Of a DNA stretch of 64,000 bases, positions 11,860 to 25,316 are shown piece by piece. The DNA comes from Hydractinia symbiolongicarpus (taxonomy: Eukaryota; Cnidaria; Hydrozoa; Anthoathecata; Hydractiniidae). The translations under genes were made by a program, and so were the position numbers. The DNA is taken from positions 372,001 to 436,000 of the forward strand of contig NC_079887.1 of assembly GCF_029227915.1 (NCBI RefSeq). Reading direction: 5' to 3'. Every line of letters begins with the position of its first letter. The stretch's first letter is position 1. The notes under the pieces were generated by a model. That model worked only from the letters and a program-made list of their open reading frames with translations, was not told the origin of the DNA and searched no databases.

Positions 11860-13075
11860 TTCAAAAATATTTTCATTTTTGATGAGACGCTGAATAGAAG
11901 AAGTTTAATCGCCTGCAAACGAAAACCCGCGATTTCCCGTAAATCCCGGCTTGGCCCGTATAGTCAAAAGTATACAAAGAAAGTACCCAGGGAGTAAACT
12001 CATTTCCCGAACAATTTTTTAAATTATTTTTTCACCACTAAAACGCATGAGACTTGTAGTTTTCAAAAATATTTTCATTTTTGGTGAGACGCTGAATAAA
12101 AGCAGTTTAATCGCCGGCAAACGAAAAACTGCGATTTCCCTAAATCCCAGACTCGGCCCGTATAGTCAAAAGTATACAAAGAAAGTACCCAGGGAGTAAA
12201 CTCATTTCCAGAACGATTTTTTAAATTATTTTTTCACCACTCAAACGCATAAGACTTGTAGTTTTTAAAAATGTTTTCATTCTTGATGAGACGCTGAATA
12301 AAAGAAGTTTAATCGCCGGCAAACGAAAACCCGCGATTTCCCGTAAATCCCGGGCTTGGCACGTATAGTCGAATGTATACAAAGAAAGTACCCTGTGAGT
12401 AAACACATTTCCAGAACGATTTTTTAATTTATTTTTTCACCACTAAAACGCATAAGACTTGTAGTTTTTAAAAATGTTTTCATTTTTGATGAGACGCTGA
12501 ATAGAAGAAGTTTAATCGCCTGCAAACGAAAACCCGCGATTTCCCGTAAATCCCGGCTTGGCCAGTATAGTCAAAAGTATACAAAGAAAGTACCCAGGGA
12601 GTAAACTCATTTCCCGAACAATTTTTTAAATTATTTTTTCACCACTAAAACGCATGAGACTTGTAGTTTTCAAAAATGTTTTCATTTTTGGTGAGACGCT
12701 GAATAAAAGCAGTTTAATCGCCGGCAAACGAAAAACTGCGATTTCCCTAAATCCCAGACTCGGCCCGTATAGTCAAAAGTATACAAAGAAAGTACCCAGG
12801 GAGTAAACTCATTTCCAGAACGATTTTTTAAATTATTTTTTCACCACTCAAACGCATAAGACTTGTAGTTTCTAAAAATGTTTTCATTCTTGATGAGACG
12901 CTGAATAAAAGAAGTTTAATCGCCGGCAAACGAAAACCCGCGATTTCCCGTAAATCCCGGCTTGGCCCGTATAGTCAAAAGTATACAAAGAAAGTACCCA
13001 GGGAGTAAACTCATTTCCCGAACGATTTTTTAAATTATTTTTTCACCACTAAAACGCATGAGACTTGTAGTTTTC
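11860..13075. repeat. Tandem duplication of a 3-monomer block, offset 607 bp
   Basis: Rare variants repeat at exactly 607 bp: gacgctgaatagaag (about 11885 and 12492), ttttggtgagacg (about 12079 and 12686), and the ccactcaaacgc plus cattcttgat monomer (about 12237 and 12844). The second copy runs into the monomer at 12765, which is equivalent to base 1 of the window. This trimer therefore sits at the start of the next zone A unit. Confidence 0.8.
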
Positions 13076-16000
13076 AAAAATGTTTTCATTTTTGATGAGA
13101 CGCTGAATAAAAGCGGTTTAATCGCCGGCAAACGAGAACCCGCGATTTCCCGTAAATCCCGGGCTTGGCAAGTATAGTCGAATGTATACAAGGAAAGCAC
13201 CCTGTGAGTAAACACATTTCCAGAACGATTTTTTAATTTATCTTTTCACCACTAAAACGCATAAGACTTGTAGTTTTTAAAAATGTTTTCATTTTTGATG
13301 AGACGCTGAATAGAAGAAGTTTAATCGCCTGCAAACGAAAACCCGCGATTTCCCGTAAATCCCGGCTTGGCCTGTATAGTCAAAAGTAAACAAAGAAAGT
13401 ACCCAGGGAGTAAACTCATTTCCCGAACAATTTTTTAAATTATTTTTTCACCACTAAAACGCATGACACTTGTACTTTTAAAAAATGTTTTCATTTTTGA
13501 TGAGACGCTGAATAAAAGAAGTTTAATCGCCGGCAAACGAAAACCCGCGATTTCCCGTAAATCCCGGCTTGGCCCGTATAGTCAAAAGTATACAAAGAAA
13601 GTACCCAGGGAGTAAACTCATTTCCCGAACGATTTTTTAAATTATTTTTTCACCACTAAAACGCATGAGACTCGTAGTTTTCAAAAATGTTTTCATTTTT
13701 GATGAGACGCTGAATAAAAGAAGTTTAATCGCCGGCAAACGAAAACCCGCGATTTGCCGTAAATCCCGGGCTTGGCCCGGATAGTCGAATGTATACAAAG
13801 AAAGTACCCTGTGAGTAAACTCATTTCCAGAACGTTTTTTTAAATTATTTTTTCACCACTAAAACGCATAAGACTTGTAGTTTTTAAAAATGTTTTCATT
13901 TTTGATGAGACGCTAAATAAAAGAAGTTTAATCGCCGGCAAACGAAAACCCGCGATTTCCCGTAAATCCCGGCTTGGCCCGTATAGTCAAAAGTATACAA
14001 AGAAAGTACCCAGGGAGTAAACTTATTTCCAGAACGATTTTTTATATTATTTTTTCACCACTAAAACGCATGAGACTTGTAGTTTTCAAAAATGTTTTCA
14101 TTTTTGATGAGACGCTGAATAAAAGCAGTTTAATCGCCGGCAAACGAAATCCCGCGTTTTCCCGTAAATCCGGGGCTTGGCCCGTATAGTCGAATGTATA
14201 CAAAGAAAGTACCCAGGGAGTAAACTCATTTCCCGAACGATTTTTTAATTTTTTTTTCACCACTAAAACGCATGAGACTTGTAGTTTTCAAAAATGTTCT
14301 CATTTTTGATGAGACGATGAATAAAAGCAGTTTAATCGCCGGCAAACGAAATCCCGCGATTTCCCGTAAATCCCGGGCTTGGCCCAGATAGTCGAATGTA
14401 TACAAAGAAAGTACCCTGTGAGTAAACTCATTTCCAGAACGTTTTTTTAAATTATTTTTTCACCACTAAAACGCATAAGACTTGTACTTTTTAAAAATGT
14501 TTTCATTTTTGATGAGACGCTGAATAAAAGAAGTTTAATTGCCGGCAAACGAAAACCCGCGATTTCCCGTAAATCCCGGCTTGGCCCGTATAGTCAAAAG
14601 TATACAAAGAAAGTACCCAGAGAGTAAACTCATTTCCCGAACGATTTTTTAAATTATTTTTTCACCACAAAAACGCATGAGACTTGTAGTTTTCAAAAAT
14701 GTTTTCATTTTTGATGAGACGCTGAATAAAAGAAGTTTAATCGCCGGCAAACGAAAACCCGCGATTTCCCGTAAATCCCGGGCTTGGCCCGTATAGTCCA
14801 AAGTATACAAAGAAAGTACCCAGGGAGTAAACTCATTTCCCGAACGATTTTTTAAAATACTTTTTCACCACTAAAACGCATGAGACTTGTAGTTTTTAAA
14901 AATGTTTTCATTTTTGATGAGACGCTGAATAAAAGAAGTTTAATCGCCAGCAAACGAAAACCTGCGATTTCCCGTAAATCCTGGACTCGGCCCGTATAGT
15001 CAAAAGTATACAAAGAAAGTACCCAGGGAGTAAAGTCATTTCCCAAAAGATTTTTTAAATTATTTTTCACCACTAAAACGCATGAGACTTGTAGCTTTCA
15101 AGAATGTTTTCATTTTTGATGAGACGCTGAATAAAAGCGGTTTAATCGCCGGCAAACGAGAACCCGCGATTTCCCGTAAATCCCGGGCTTGGCACGTATA
15201 GTCGAATGTATACAAAGAAAGCACCCTGTGAGTAAACACATTTCCAGAACGATTTTTTAATTTATTTTTTAACCACTAAAACGCATGAGACTTGTAGTTT
15301 TCAAAAATGTTTTCATTTTTGATGAGACGCTGAATAAAAGAAGTTTAATCGCCGGCAAACGAAAACCTGCGATTTCCCGTAAATCCTGGACTCGGCCCGT
15401 ATAGTCAAAAGTATACAAAGAAAGTACCCAGGGAGTAAACTCATTTCCTAAACGATTTTTTAAATTATTATTTCACCACAAAAACGCATGAGACTTGTAG
15501 TTTTCAAGAATGTTTTCATTTTTGTTGAGACGCTGAATAAAAGCAGTTTAATCGCCGGCAAACGAAAACCCGCGATTTGCCGTAAATCCCGGGCTTGGCA
15601 CGTATAGTCGAATGTATACAAAGAAAGTACCCTGTGAGTAAACACATTTCCAGAACGATTTTTTAATTTATTTTTTCACCACTAAAACGCATAAGACTTG
15701 TAGTTTTTAAAAATGTTTTCATTTTTGATGAGACGCTGAATAGAAGAAGTTTAATCGCAGGCAAACGAAAACCCGCGATTTCCCGTAAATCCCGGCTTGG
15801 CCCGTATAGTCAAAAGTATACAAAGAAAGTACCCAGGGAGTAAACTCATTTCCCGAACAATTTTTTAAATTATTTTTTCACCACTAAAACGCATGAGACT
15901 TGTAGTTTTCAAAAATGTTTTCATTTTTGGTGAGACGCTGAATAAAAGCAGTTTAATCGCCGGCAAACGAAAAACTGCGATTTCCCTAAATCCCAGACTC

Positions 16001-17110
16001 GGCCCGTATAGTCAAAAGTATACAAAGAAAGTACCCAGGGAGTAAACTCATTTCCAGAACGATTTTTTAAATTATTTTTTCACCACTAAAACGCATAAGA
16101 CTTGTAGTTTTTAAAAATGTTTTCATTTTTGATGAGACGCTGAATAAAGGAAGTTTAATCGCCGGCAAACGAAAACCCGCGATTTCTCGTAAATCCCGGT
16201 CTTGGCCCGTATAGTCAAAAGTATACAAAGAAAGTACCCAGGGAGTAAACTCATTTCCCGAACGATTTTTTATATTATTTTTTCACCACTAAACGCATGA
16301 GACTTGTAGTTTTCAAAAATATTTTCATATTTGATGGGACGCTGAATAAAAGAAGTTTAATCGCCGGCAAACGAAAATCCGCGATTTCCCGTAAATCCCG
16401 GAGTCGGCCCGTATAGTCAAAAGTATACAAGGAAAGTACCCAGGGAGTAAACTCGTTTCCCGAACGATTTTTTAAATTATTTTTTCACCACTAAAACGCA
16501 TGAGACTTGTAGTTTTCAAAAATGTTTTCATTTTTGATGAGACGCTGAATAAAAGAAGTTTAATCGCCGGCAAACGAAAACCTGCGATTTCCCGTAAATC
16601 CTGGACTCGGCCCGTATAGTCAAAAGTATACAAAGAAAGTACCCAGGGAGTAAACTCATTTCCCAAACGATTTTTTAAATTATTATTTCACCACAAAAAC
16701 GCATGAGACTTGTAGTTTTCAAGAATGTTTTCATTTTTGATGAGACGCTGAATAAAAGCAGTTTAATCGCCGGCAAACGAAAACCCGCGATTTCCCGTAA
16801 ATCCCGGGGTTGGCACGTATAGTCGAATGTATACAAAGAAAGTACCCTGTGAGTAAACTCATTTCCAGAACGATTTTTTAAATTATTTTTTCACCACTAA
16901 AACGCATAAGACTTGTAGTTTTCAAAAATGTTTTCATTTTTGATGAGACGCTGAATAAAAGAAGTTTAATCGCCGGCAAACGAAAACCCGCGATTTCCCG
17001 TAAATCCCGGGCTCTGCCCGTATAGTCAAAAGTATACAAAGAAAGTACCCATGGAGTAAACTCATTTCCCGAACGATTTTTTAAATTTTTTTTTCACCAC
17101 TAAAACGCAT
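12765..17110. repeat. Zone A higher-order unit, copy 3, with internal deletion
   Basis: The monomer at 12765 matches base 1 (gtttctaaa plus cattcttgat). Collinearity with copy 1 starts at 13777, equivalent to 811. The offset to copy 2 is 6884 bp up to about 15250 and then 6074 bp from about 15280. About 810 bp, or four monomers, present in copies 1 and 2 are therefore missing here. The junction monomer near 15255-15290 is a chimera: its left part has the aatttatttttt type and its right part has catgag with gttttcaaa. Confidence 0.75.
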
Positions 17111-19249
17111 AAGACTTGTAGTTTTCAAAAATGTTTTCATTTTTGATGAGACGCTGAATAAAAGAAGTTTAATCGCCGGCAAACGAAAACCTGCGATTTC
17201 CCGTAAATCCTGGACTCGGCCCGTATAGTCAAAAGTATACAAAGAAAGTACCCAGGGAGTAAAGTCATTTCCCAAAAGATTTTTTAAATTATTATTTCAC
17301 CACTAAAACGCATGAGACTTGTAGCTTTCAAGAATGTTTTCATTTTTGATGAGACGCTGAATAAAAGCGGTTTAATCGCCGGCAAACGAAAACCCGCGAT
17401 TTCCCGTAAATCCCGCCCGTGGCACGTATAGTCGAATGTATACAAAGAAAGTACCCTGTGAGTAAACACATTTCCAGAACGATTTTTTAAATTATTTTTT
17501 CACCACTAAAACGCATAAGACTTGTAGTTTTTAAAAATGTTTTCATTTTTGATGAGACGCTGAAGAAAGGCAGTTTAATCGCCGGCAAACGAAAAACTGC
17601 GATTTCCCTAAATCCCAGACTCGGCCCGTATAGTCAAAAGTATACAAAGAAAGTACCCAGGGAGTAAACTCATTTCCAGAACGATTTTTTAAATTATTTT
17701 TTCACCACTAAAACGCATAAGACTTGTAGTTTTTAAAAATGTTTTCATTTTTGATGAGACGCTGACAAAAGGAAGTTTAATCGCCGGCAAACGAAAACCC
17801 GCGATTTCTCGTAAATCCCGGGCTTGGCTCGTATAGTCAAAAGTATACAAAGAAAAATACCCAGGGAGTAAACTCATTTCCCGAACGATTTTTTATATTA
17901 TTTTTTCACCACTAAACGCATGAGACTTGTAGTTTTCAAAAATATTTTCATATTTGATGGGACGCTGAATAAAAGAAGTTTAATCGCCGGCAAACGAAAA
18001 TCCGCGATTTCCCGTAAATCCCGGACTCGGCCCGTATAGTCAAAAGTATACAAGGAAAGTACCCAGGGAGTAAACTCATTTCCCGAACGATTTTTTAAAT
18101 TATTTTTTCACCACTAAAACGCATGAGACTTGTAGTTTTCAAAAATGTTTTCATTTTTAATGAGACGCCGAATAAAAGAAGTTTAATCGCCGGCAAACGA
18201 AAACCTGCGATTTCCCGTAAATCCTGGACTCGGCCCGTATAGTCAAAAGTATACAAAGAAAGTACCCAGGGAGTAAACTCATTTCCCAAACGATTTTTTA
18301 AATTATTATTTCACCACAAAAACGCATGAGACTTGTAGTTTTCAAGAATGTTTTCATTTTTGATGAGACGCTGAATAAAAGCAGTTTAATCGCCGGCAAA
18401 CGAAAACCCGCGATTTCCCGTAAATCCCGGGCTTGGCACGTATAGTCGAATGTATACAAAGAAAGTACCCTGTGAGTAAACTCATTTCCAGAACGATTTT
18501 TTAAATTATTTTTTCACCACTAAAACGCATAAGACTTGTAGTTTTCAAAAATGTTTTCATTTTTGATGAGACGCTGAATAAAAGAAGTTTAATCGCCGGC
18601 AAACGAAAACCCGCGATTTCCCGTAAATCCCGAGCTCGGCCCGTATAGTCAAAAGTATACAAAGAAAGTACCCATGGAGTAAACTCATTTCCCGAACGAT
18701 TTTTTAAATTTTTTTTTCACCACTAAAACGCATGAGACTTGTAGTTTTCAAAAATGTTTTCATTTTTGAAGAGACGCTGAATAAAAGAAGTTTAATCGCC
18801 GGCAAACGAAAACCTGCGATTTCCCGTAAATCCTGGACTCGGCCCGTATAGTCAAAAGTATACAAAGAAAGTACCCAGGGAGTAAAGTCATTTCCCAAAA
18901 GATTTTTTAAATTATTATTTCACCACTAAAACGCATGAGACTTGTAGCTTTCAAGAATGTTTTCATTTTTGATGAGACGCTGAATAAAAGCGGTTTAATC
19001 GCCGGCACACGAAAACCCGCAATTTCCCGTAAATCCCGGCCGTGGCACGTATAGTCGAATGTATACAAAGAAAGTACCCTGTGAGTAAACACATTTCCAG
19101 AACGATTTTTTAAATTATTTTTTCACCACTAAAACGCATAAGACTTGTAGTTTTTAAAAATGTTTTCATTTTTGATGAGACGCTGAATAAAGGAAGTTTA
19201 ATCGCCGGCAAACGAAAATCCGCGATTTCCCGTAAATCCCGGACTCGGC
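16207..19249. repeat. 8-monomer duplication, offset 1623 bp (copies 16207 and 17829)
   Basis: The order of variants cgatttctcg, ccactaaacgc with ttttcatatttgatggg, the catggag monomer (17045 and 18668), gtagctttcaagaatg and the gtggcacg end repeats at an offset of 1622-1623 bp. The first copy is 16207-17828. The second, 17829-19249, ends about two monomers early in a chimeric monomer near 19180-19249. There aataaaggaag is joined to cgaaaatccgcg, two variants that belong to different monomers in the parent unit. Confidence 0.75.
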
Positions 19250-21070
19250 CCGTATAGTCAAAAGTATACAAGGAAAGTACCCAGGGAGTAAACTCATTTT
19301 CCGAACGATTTTTTAAATTATTTTCTCACCACTAAAACGCATGAGACTTGTAGTTTTCAAAAATGTTTTCATTTTTGATGAGACGCTGAATAAAAGAAGT
19401 TTAATCGCCAGCAAACGAAAACCTGCGATTTCCCGTAAATCCTGGACTCGGCCCGTATAGTCAAAAGTATACAAAGAAAGTACCCAGGGAGTAAACTCAT
19501 TTCCCAAACGATTTTTTAAATTATTATTTCACCACAAAAACCCATGAGACTTGTAGTTTTCAAGAATGTTTTCATTTTTGATGAGACGCTGAATAAAAGC
19601 AGTTTAATCGCCGGCAAACGAAAACCCGCGATTTCCCGTAAATCCCGGGCTTGGCACGTATAGTCGAATGTATACAAAGAAAGTACCCTGTGAGTAAACT
19701 CATTTCCAGAACGATTTTTTAAATTATTTTTTCACCACTAAAACGCATAAGACTTGTACTTTTTAAAAATGTTTTCATTTTTGATGAGACGCTCAATAAA
19801 AGAAGTTTAATCGCCGGCAAACGAAAACCCTCGATTTCCCGTAAATCCCGGCTTGGCCCGTATAGTCAAAAGTATACAAAGAAAGTACCCAGGGAGTAAA
19901 CTCATTTCCCGAACAATTTTTTAAATTATTTTTTCACCACTAAAACGCATGAGACTTGTAGTTTTCAAAAATGTTTTCATTTTTGGTGAGACGCTGAATA
20001 AAAGTAGTTTAATCGCCGGCAAACGAAAAACTGCGATTTCCCTAAATCCCAGACTCGGCCCGTATAGTCAAAAGTATACAAAGAAAGTACCCAGGGAGTA
20101 AACTCATTTCCAGAACGATTTTTTAAATTATTTTTTCACCACTAAAACGCATAAGACTTGTAGTTTTTAAAAATGTTTTCATTTTTGATGAGACGCTGAA
20201 TAAAGGAAGTTAAATCGCCGGCAAACGAAAACCCGCGATTTCTCGTAAATCCCGGGCTTGGCCCGTATAGTCAAAAGTATACAAAGAAAGTACCCAGGGA
20301 GTAAACTCATTTCCCGAACGATTTTTTATATTATTTTTTCACCACTAAACGCATGAGACTTGTAGTTTTCAAAAATGTTTTCATTTTTGATGAGACGCTG
20401 AATAAAAGAAGTTTAATCGCCGGCAAACGAAAACCTGCGATTTCCCGTAAATCCTGGACTCGGCCCGTATAGTCAAAAGTATACAAAGAAAGTACCCAGG
20501 GAGTAAACTCATTTCCCAAACGATTTTTTAAATTATTATTTCACCACAAAAACGCATGAGACTTGTAGTTTTCAAGAATGTTTTCATTTTTGATGAGACG
20601 CTGAATAAAAGCAGTTTAATCGCCGGCAAACGAAAACCCGCGATTTCCCGTAAATCCCGGGCTTGGCACGTATAGTCTAATGTATACAAAGAAAGTACCC
20701 TGTGAGTAAACTCATTTCCAGAACGATTTTTTAAATTATTTTTTCACCACTAAAACGCATAAGACTTGTAGTTTTTAAAAATGTTTTCATTTTTGATGAG
20801 ACGCTCAATAAAAGAAGTTTAATCGCCGGCAAACGAAAACCCTCGATTTCCCGTAAATCCCGGCTTGGCCCGTATAGTCAAAAGTATACAAAGAAAGTAC
20901 CCAGGGAGTAAACTCACTTCCCGAACGATTTTTTAAATTATTTTTTACCACTAAAACGCATGAGACTTGTAGTTTTCAAAAATGTTTTCAATTTTGATGA
21001 GACGCTGAATAAAAGCAGTTTAATCGCCGGCAAACGAAAAACTGCGATTTCCCTAAATCCCGGACTCGGC
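19250..21070. repeat. End of zone A: third partial copy of the 8-monomer unit
   Basis: From 19250 the array restarts at the monomer equivalent to 18032 (offset 1218 bp, six monomers) and then drifts. It includes a gacgctcaataaaag monomer (about 19790 and 20802), another ttttggtgagacg monomer, and chimeric combinations. From 21071 the variant set changes to the gacgctt and aggtttaatcg types of zone B. No coding, RNA or foreign sequence is visible. Confidence 0.7.
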
Positions 21071-22278
21071 CCGTATAGTCAAAAGTATACAAAGAAAGTA
21101 CCCAGGAAGTAAACTCATTTCCCGAACGATTTTATGTTATTTTTTCACCACTAAAACGCATGAGACTTGTAGTTTTTAAAAATGTTTTCATTTTTGATGA
21201 GACGCTTAATTAAAGAGGTTTAATCGCCGGCAAACGAAATCCCGCGTTTTCCCGTAAATCCGGCGCTTGGCCCGTATAGTCGAATGTATACAAAGAAAGT
21301 ACCCAGGGAGTAAACTCATTTCCCAAACGATTTTTTAAATTTTTTTTCACCACTAAAACGCATGAGACTTGTAGTTTTCAAAAATGTTTTCATTTTTGAT
21401 GAGACGCTTAATGAAAGAGGTTTAATCGCCGGAAAACGAAAACCCGCGATTTCCCGTAAATCCCGGGCTTGGCCCGTATAGTCGAATGTATACAAAGAAA
21501 GTACCCTGTGAGTAAACTCATTTCCAGAACGATTTTTAAATCCTTTTTTCACCACTAAAACGCATAAGACTTGTAGTTTGTAAAAATGATTTCATTTTTG
21601 ATGAGACGCTGAATAAAAGGAGTTTAATCGCCGGCAAACTAAAACCCGCGATTTCCCGTAAATCCTGGCTTGGCCCGTATAGTCAAAAGTATACAAAGAA
21701 AGTACCCAGGAAGTAAACTCATTTCCCGAACGATTTTATGTTATTTTTTCACCACTAAAACGCATGAGACTTGTAGTTTTTAAAAATGTTTTCATTTTTG
21801 ATGAGACGCTTAATGAAAGAGGTTTAATCGCCGGCAAACGAAATCCCGCGTTTTCCCGTAAATCCGGCGCTTGGCCCGTATAGTCGAATGTATACAAAGA
21901 AAGTACCCAGGGAGTAAACTCATTTCCCAAACGATTTTTTAAATTTTTTTTCACCACTAAAACGCATGAGATTTGTAGTTCTCAAAAATGTTTTCATTTT
22001 TGATGAGACGCTTAATGAAAGAGGTTTAATCGCCGGAAAACGAAAACCCGCGATTTCCCGTAAATCCCGGGCTTGGCCCGTATAGTCGAATGTATACAAA
22101 GAAAGTACCCTGTGAGTAAACTCATTTCCAGAACGATTTTTAAATCATTTTTTCACCACTAAAACGCATAAGACTTGTAGTTTGTAAAAATGATTTCATT
22201 TTTGATGATACGCTGAATAAAAGAAGTTAAATCGCTTGCAAACGAAAACCCGCGATTTCCCGTAAATCCTGGCTTGGC
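21071..22278. repeat. Tandem duplication of a trimer (2 x 604 bp)
   Basis: Units 21071-21674 and 21675-22278 are each 604 bp. Both open with cccaggaagt and a shortened T tract (gattttatgttattt). The second monomer has aatccggcgcttgg before it, and the third has gatttttaaatc with gtttgtaaaaatgattt. A few substitutions separate the copies (gcttaattaaag against gcttaatgaaag, gaaatttg-type changes near 21970). The first monomer is shortened by a loss in its T tract. Confidence 0.88.
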
Positions 22279-25200
22279 CCGTATAGTCAAAAGTATACAA
22301 AGAAAGTACCCAGGGAGTAAACTCATTTCCCGAACGATTTTTTAAATTATTTTTTCACCACTAAAACGCCTGACACTTGTAGTTTTCAAAAATGATTTCA
22401 TTTTCGATGAGACGCTGAATAAAAGCAGTTTAATCGCCGGCAAACGAAAACCTGCGATTTCACTAAATCCCGGACTCGGCCCGTATAGTCAAAAGTATAC
22501 AAAGAAAGTACCCAGGGAGTAAACTCATTTCCAGAACGATTTTTTAAATTATTTTTTCAACACTAAAACGCATAAGACTTGTAGTTTTTAAAAATGTTTT
22601 CATTTTTGCTGAGACGCTGAATAATAGAAGTTTAATCGCCGGCAAACGAAAACCCGCGATTTCCCGTAAATCCCGGGCTTGGCCCGCATAGTCAAAAGTA
22701 TACAAAGAAAGTACCCAGGGAGTAAACTCATTTCCCGAACGATTTTTTATATTATTTTTTCACCACTAAAATGCATAAGACTTGTAGTTTTTAAAAATGT
22801 TTTCATTTTTGATGAGACGCTGAATAAAAGAAGTTTAATCGCCGGCAAACGAAAACCCGCGATTTCCTGTAAATCCCGGCTTGGCCCGTATAGTCAAAAG
22901 TATACAAAGAAAGTACCCAGGGAGTAAACTCATTTCCCGAACGATTTTTTAAATTATTTTTTCACCACTAAAGTCCATGAGAGTTGTAGTTTTTATAAAT
23001 GTTTTCATTTTTGATGAGACGCTGAATAAAAGAAGTTTAATCGCCGGCAAACGAAAACCCGCGATTTCTCGTAAATCCCGGCTTGGGCCGTATAGTCAAA
23101 AGTATACAAAGAAAGTACCCAGGGAGTAAACTCATTTCCCAAACGATTTTTTAAATTATTTTTTCACCACTAAAACGCATGAAACTTGTAGTTTTCAAAA
23201 ATGATTTCATTTTTGATGAGACGCTGAATAAAAGCAGTTTAATCGCGGGCAAACGAAAACCCGCGATTTCCCGTAAATCACGGGCTTGGCACGTATAGTC
23301 AAATGTATACAAAGAAAGTACCCTGTGAGTAAACTCATTTCCAGAACGATTTTTTAAATTATTTTTTCACCACTAAAGCCCATGAGACTTGTAGTTTTTA
23401 AAAATGTTTTCATTTTTGATGAGACGCTGAATAAAAGAAGTTTAATCGCCGGCAAACGAAAACCCGCGATTTCCCGTGAATCCCGGGCTTGGCCCGTATA
23501 TTCAAAAGTATACAAAGAAAGTACCCAGGGAGTAAACTCATTTCCAGAACGATTTTTTAAATTATTTTTTCACCACTAAAACGCATAAGACTTGTAGTTT
23601 TTAAAAATGTTTTCATTTTTGCTGAGACGCTGAATAAAAGAAGTTTAATTGCCGGCAAACGAAAACCCGCGATTTCCCGTAAATCCCGGGCTTGGCCCGT
23701 ATAGTCAAAAGTATACAAAGAAAGTACCCAGGGAGTAAACTCATTTCCCGAACGATTTTTTATATTATTTTTGTACCACTAAACGCATGAGACTTGTAGT
23801 TTTCAAAAATATTTTCATATTTGATGGGACGCTGAATAAAAGAAGTTTAATCGCCGGCAAACAAAAATCCGCGATTTCCCGTAAATCCCGGGCTTGGCCC
23901 GTATAGTCAAAAGTATACAAAGAAAGTACCCAGGGAGTAAACTCATTTCCCGAACGATTTTTTAAATTACTTTTTCACCACTAAAACGCATGAGACTTGT
24001 AGTTTTCAAGAATGTTTTCATTTTTGATGAGACGCTGAATAAAAGCAGTTTAATCGCCGGCAAACGAAAACCCGCGATTTCCCGTAAATCCCGGGCTTGG
24101 CACGTATAGTCGAATGTATACAAAGAAAGTACCCAGGGAGTAAACTCATTTCCAGAACGATTTTTTAAATTATTTTTTCACCACTAAAACGCATAAGACT
24201 TGAAGTTTTTAAAAATGTTTTCATTTTTGCTGAGACGCTGAATAAAAGACGTTTATACGCCGGCAAACGAAAACCCGCGAGTTCCCGTAAATCCCGGGCT
24301 TGGCCCGTATAGTCAAAAGTATACAAAGAAAGTACCCAGGGAGTAAACTCATTTCCCGAACGATTTTTTATATTATTTTTTTACCACTAAACGCATGAGA
24401 CTTGTAGTTTTCAAAAATATTTTCATTTTAGATGAGACGGTTAATGAAAGAGGTTTAATCGCAGGCAAACGAAAACCTGCGATTTCCCGTAAATCCTGGA
24501 CTCGGCCCGTATAGTCAAAAGTATACAAAGAAAGTACCCAGGGAGTAAACTCATTTCCCAAAAGATTTTTTAAATTATTATTTCACCACTAAAACGCATG
24601 AGACTTGTAGCTTTCAAGAATGTTTTCATTTTTGATGAGACGCTGAATAAAAGCAGTTTAATCGCCGGCAAACGAAAACCTGCGATTTCCCGTAAATCCC
24701 GGGCTTGGCACGTATAGTCGAATGTATACAAAGAAAGTACCCTGTGAGTAAACTCATTTCCAGAACGATTTTTTAAATTATTTTTTCACCACTAAAACGC
24801 ATAAGTCTTGTAGTTTTTAAAAATGTTTTCATTTTTGATGAGACGCTGAATAAGAGAAGTTTAATCGCCGGCAAACGAAAACCCGCGATTTCCCGTAAAT
24901 CCCGGGCTTGGCACGTATAGTCGAATGTATACAAAGAAAGTACCCTGTGAGTGAACTCATTTCCAGAACGATTTTTTAAATTATTTTTTCACCACTAAAA
25001 CGCATAAGTCTTGTAGTTTTTAAAAATGTTTTCATTTTTGATGAGACGCTGAATAAGAGAAGTTTAATCGCCGGCAAACGAAAACCCGCGATTTCCCGTA
25101 AATCCCGGCTTGGCCCGTATAGTCAAAAGTATACAAAGAAAGTACCCAGGGAGTAAACTCATTTCCCGAACGATTTTTTAAATTATTTTTTCACCACTAA

Positions 25201-25316
25201 AACGCATGACACTTGCAGTTTTCAAAAATGTTTTCATTTTTGGTGAGACGCTTAATAAAAGCAGTTTAATCGCCGGCAAACGAAAAACTGCGATTTTCCT
25301 AAATCCCAGACTCGGC
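22279..25316. repeat. Unstructured stretch of zone B, 15 monomers
   Basis: Apart from the single-monomer duplication at 24710, I find no clear multi-monomer repeat here. Monomers combine variants known from zone A (ccactaaacgc with ttttcatatttgatggg, about 23775) with forerunners of zone C (aaagcccatgag, cctgacac with atgatttcattttcg). Two diverged monomers with tatattattttt joined to a non-canonical taccac stand at about 23760 and 24370, and the zone F monomer at 63643 resembles them. Confidence 0.7.
24710..25114. repeat. Single-monomer tandem duplication (203 + 202 bp)
   Basis: Monomers 24710-24912 and 24913-25114 both open acgtatagtcgaatg and share the private variants cataagtcttg (about 24800 and 25003) and aataagagaag, which I did not see together elsewhere. 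They differ by gtgaactc in the second copy and by the 1-bp ggc/gggc end. This is the smallest duplication step visible in the window. Confidence 0.85.

Larger units (their letters stand above)
1..21070. repeat. Zone A: complex higher-order satellite domain
   Basis: This is about 104 monomers in which variant combinations recur in order at long distances. The main offsets are 6082 bp (about 30 monomers), 6884 falling to 6074 bp, and 1623 bp (8 monomers). Diagnostic monomers include those with atactttttcacc plus cgccagcaaac (near 1890, 5945, 7972, 14856), those with gtacccatggag (4891, 5297, 6311, 10971, 17045, 18668), and those with ttttcatatttgatggg. Zone A lacks the gacacttaatgaaagagg cassette and the 6-bp and 9-bp deletions that mark zones C to E. 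It therefore has a separate amplification history from the rest of the window. Confidence 0.85.

Noticed and set aside
21121-21150. Foreign insertion at the unusual gattttatgttattt sequence
   Set aside because: It aligns to the T-tract part of the monomer with a small length loss and recurs 604 bp later in the duplicate; no added sequence is present.
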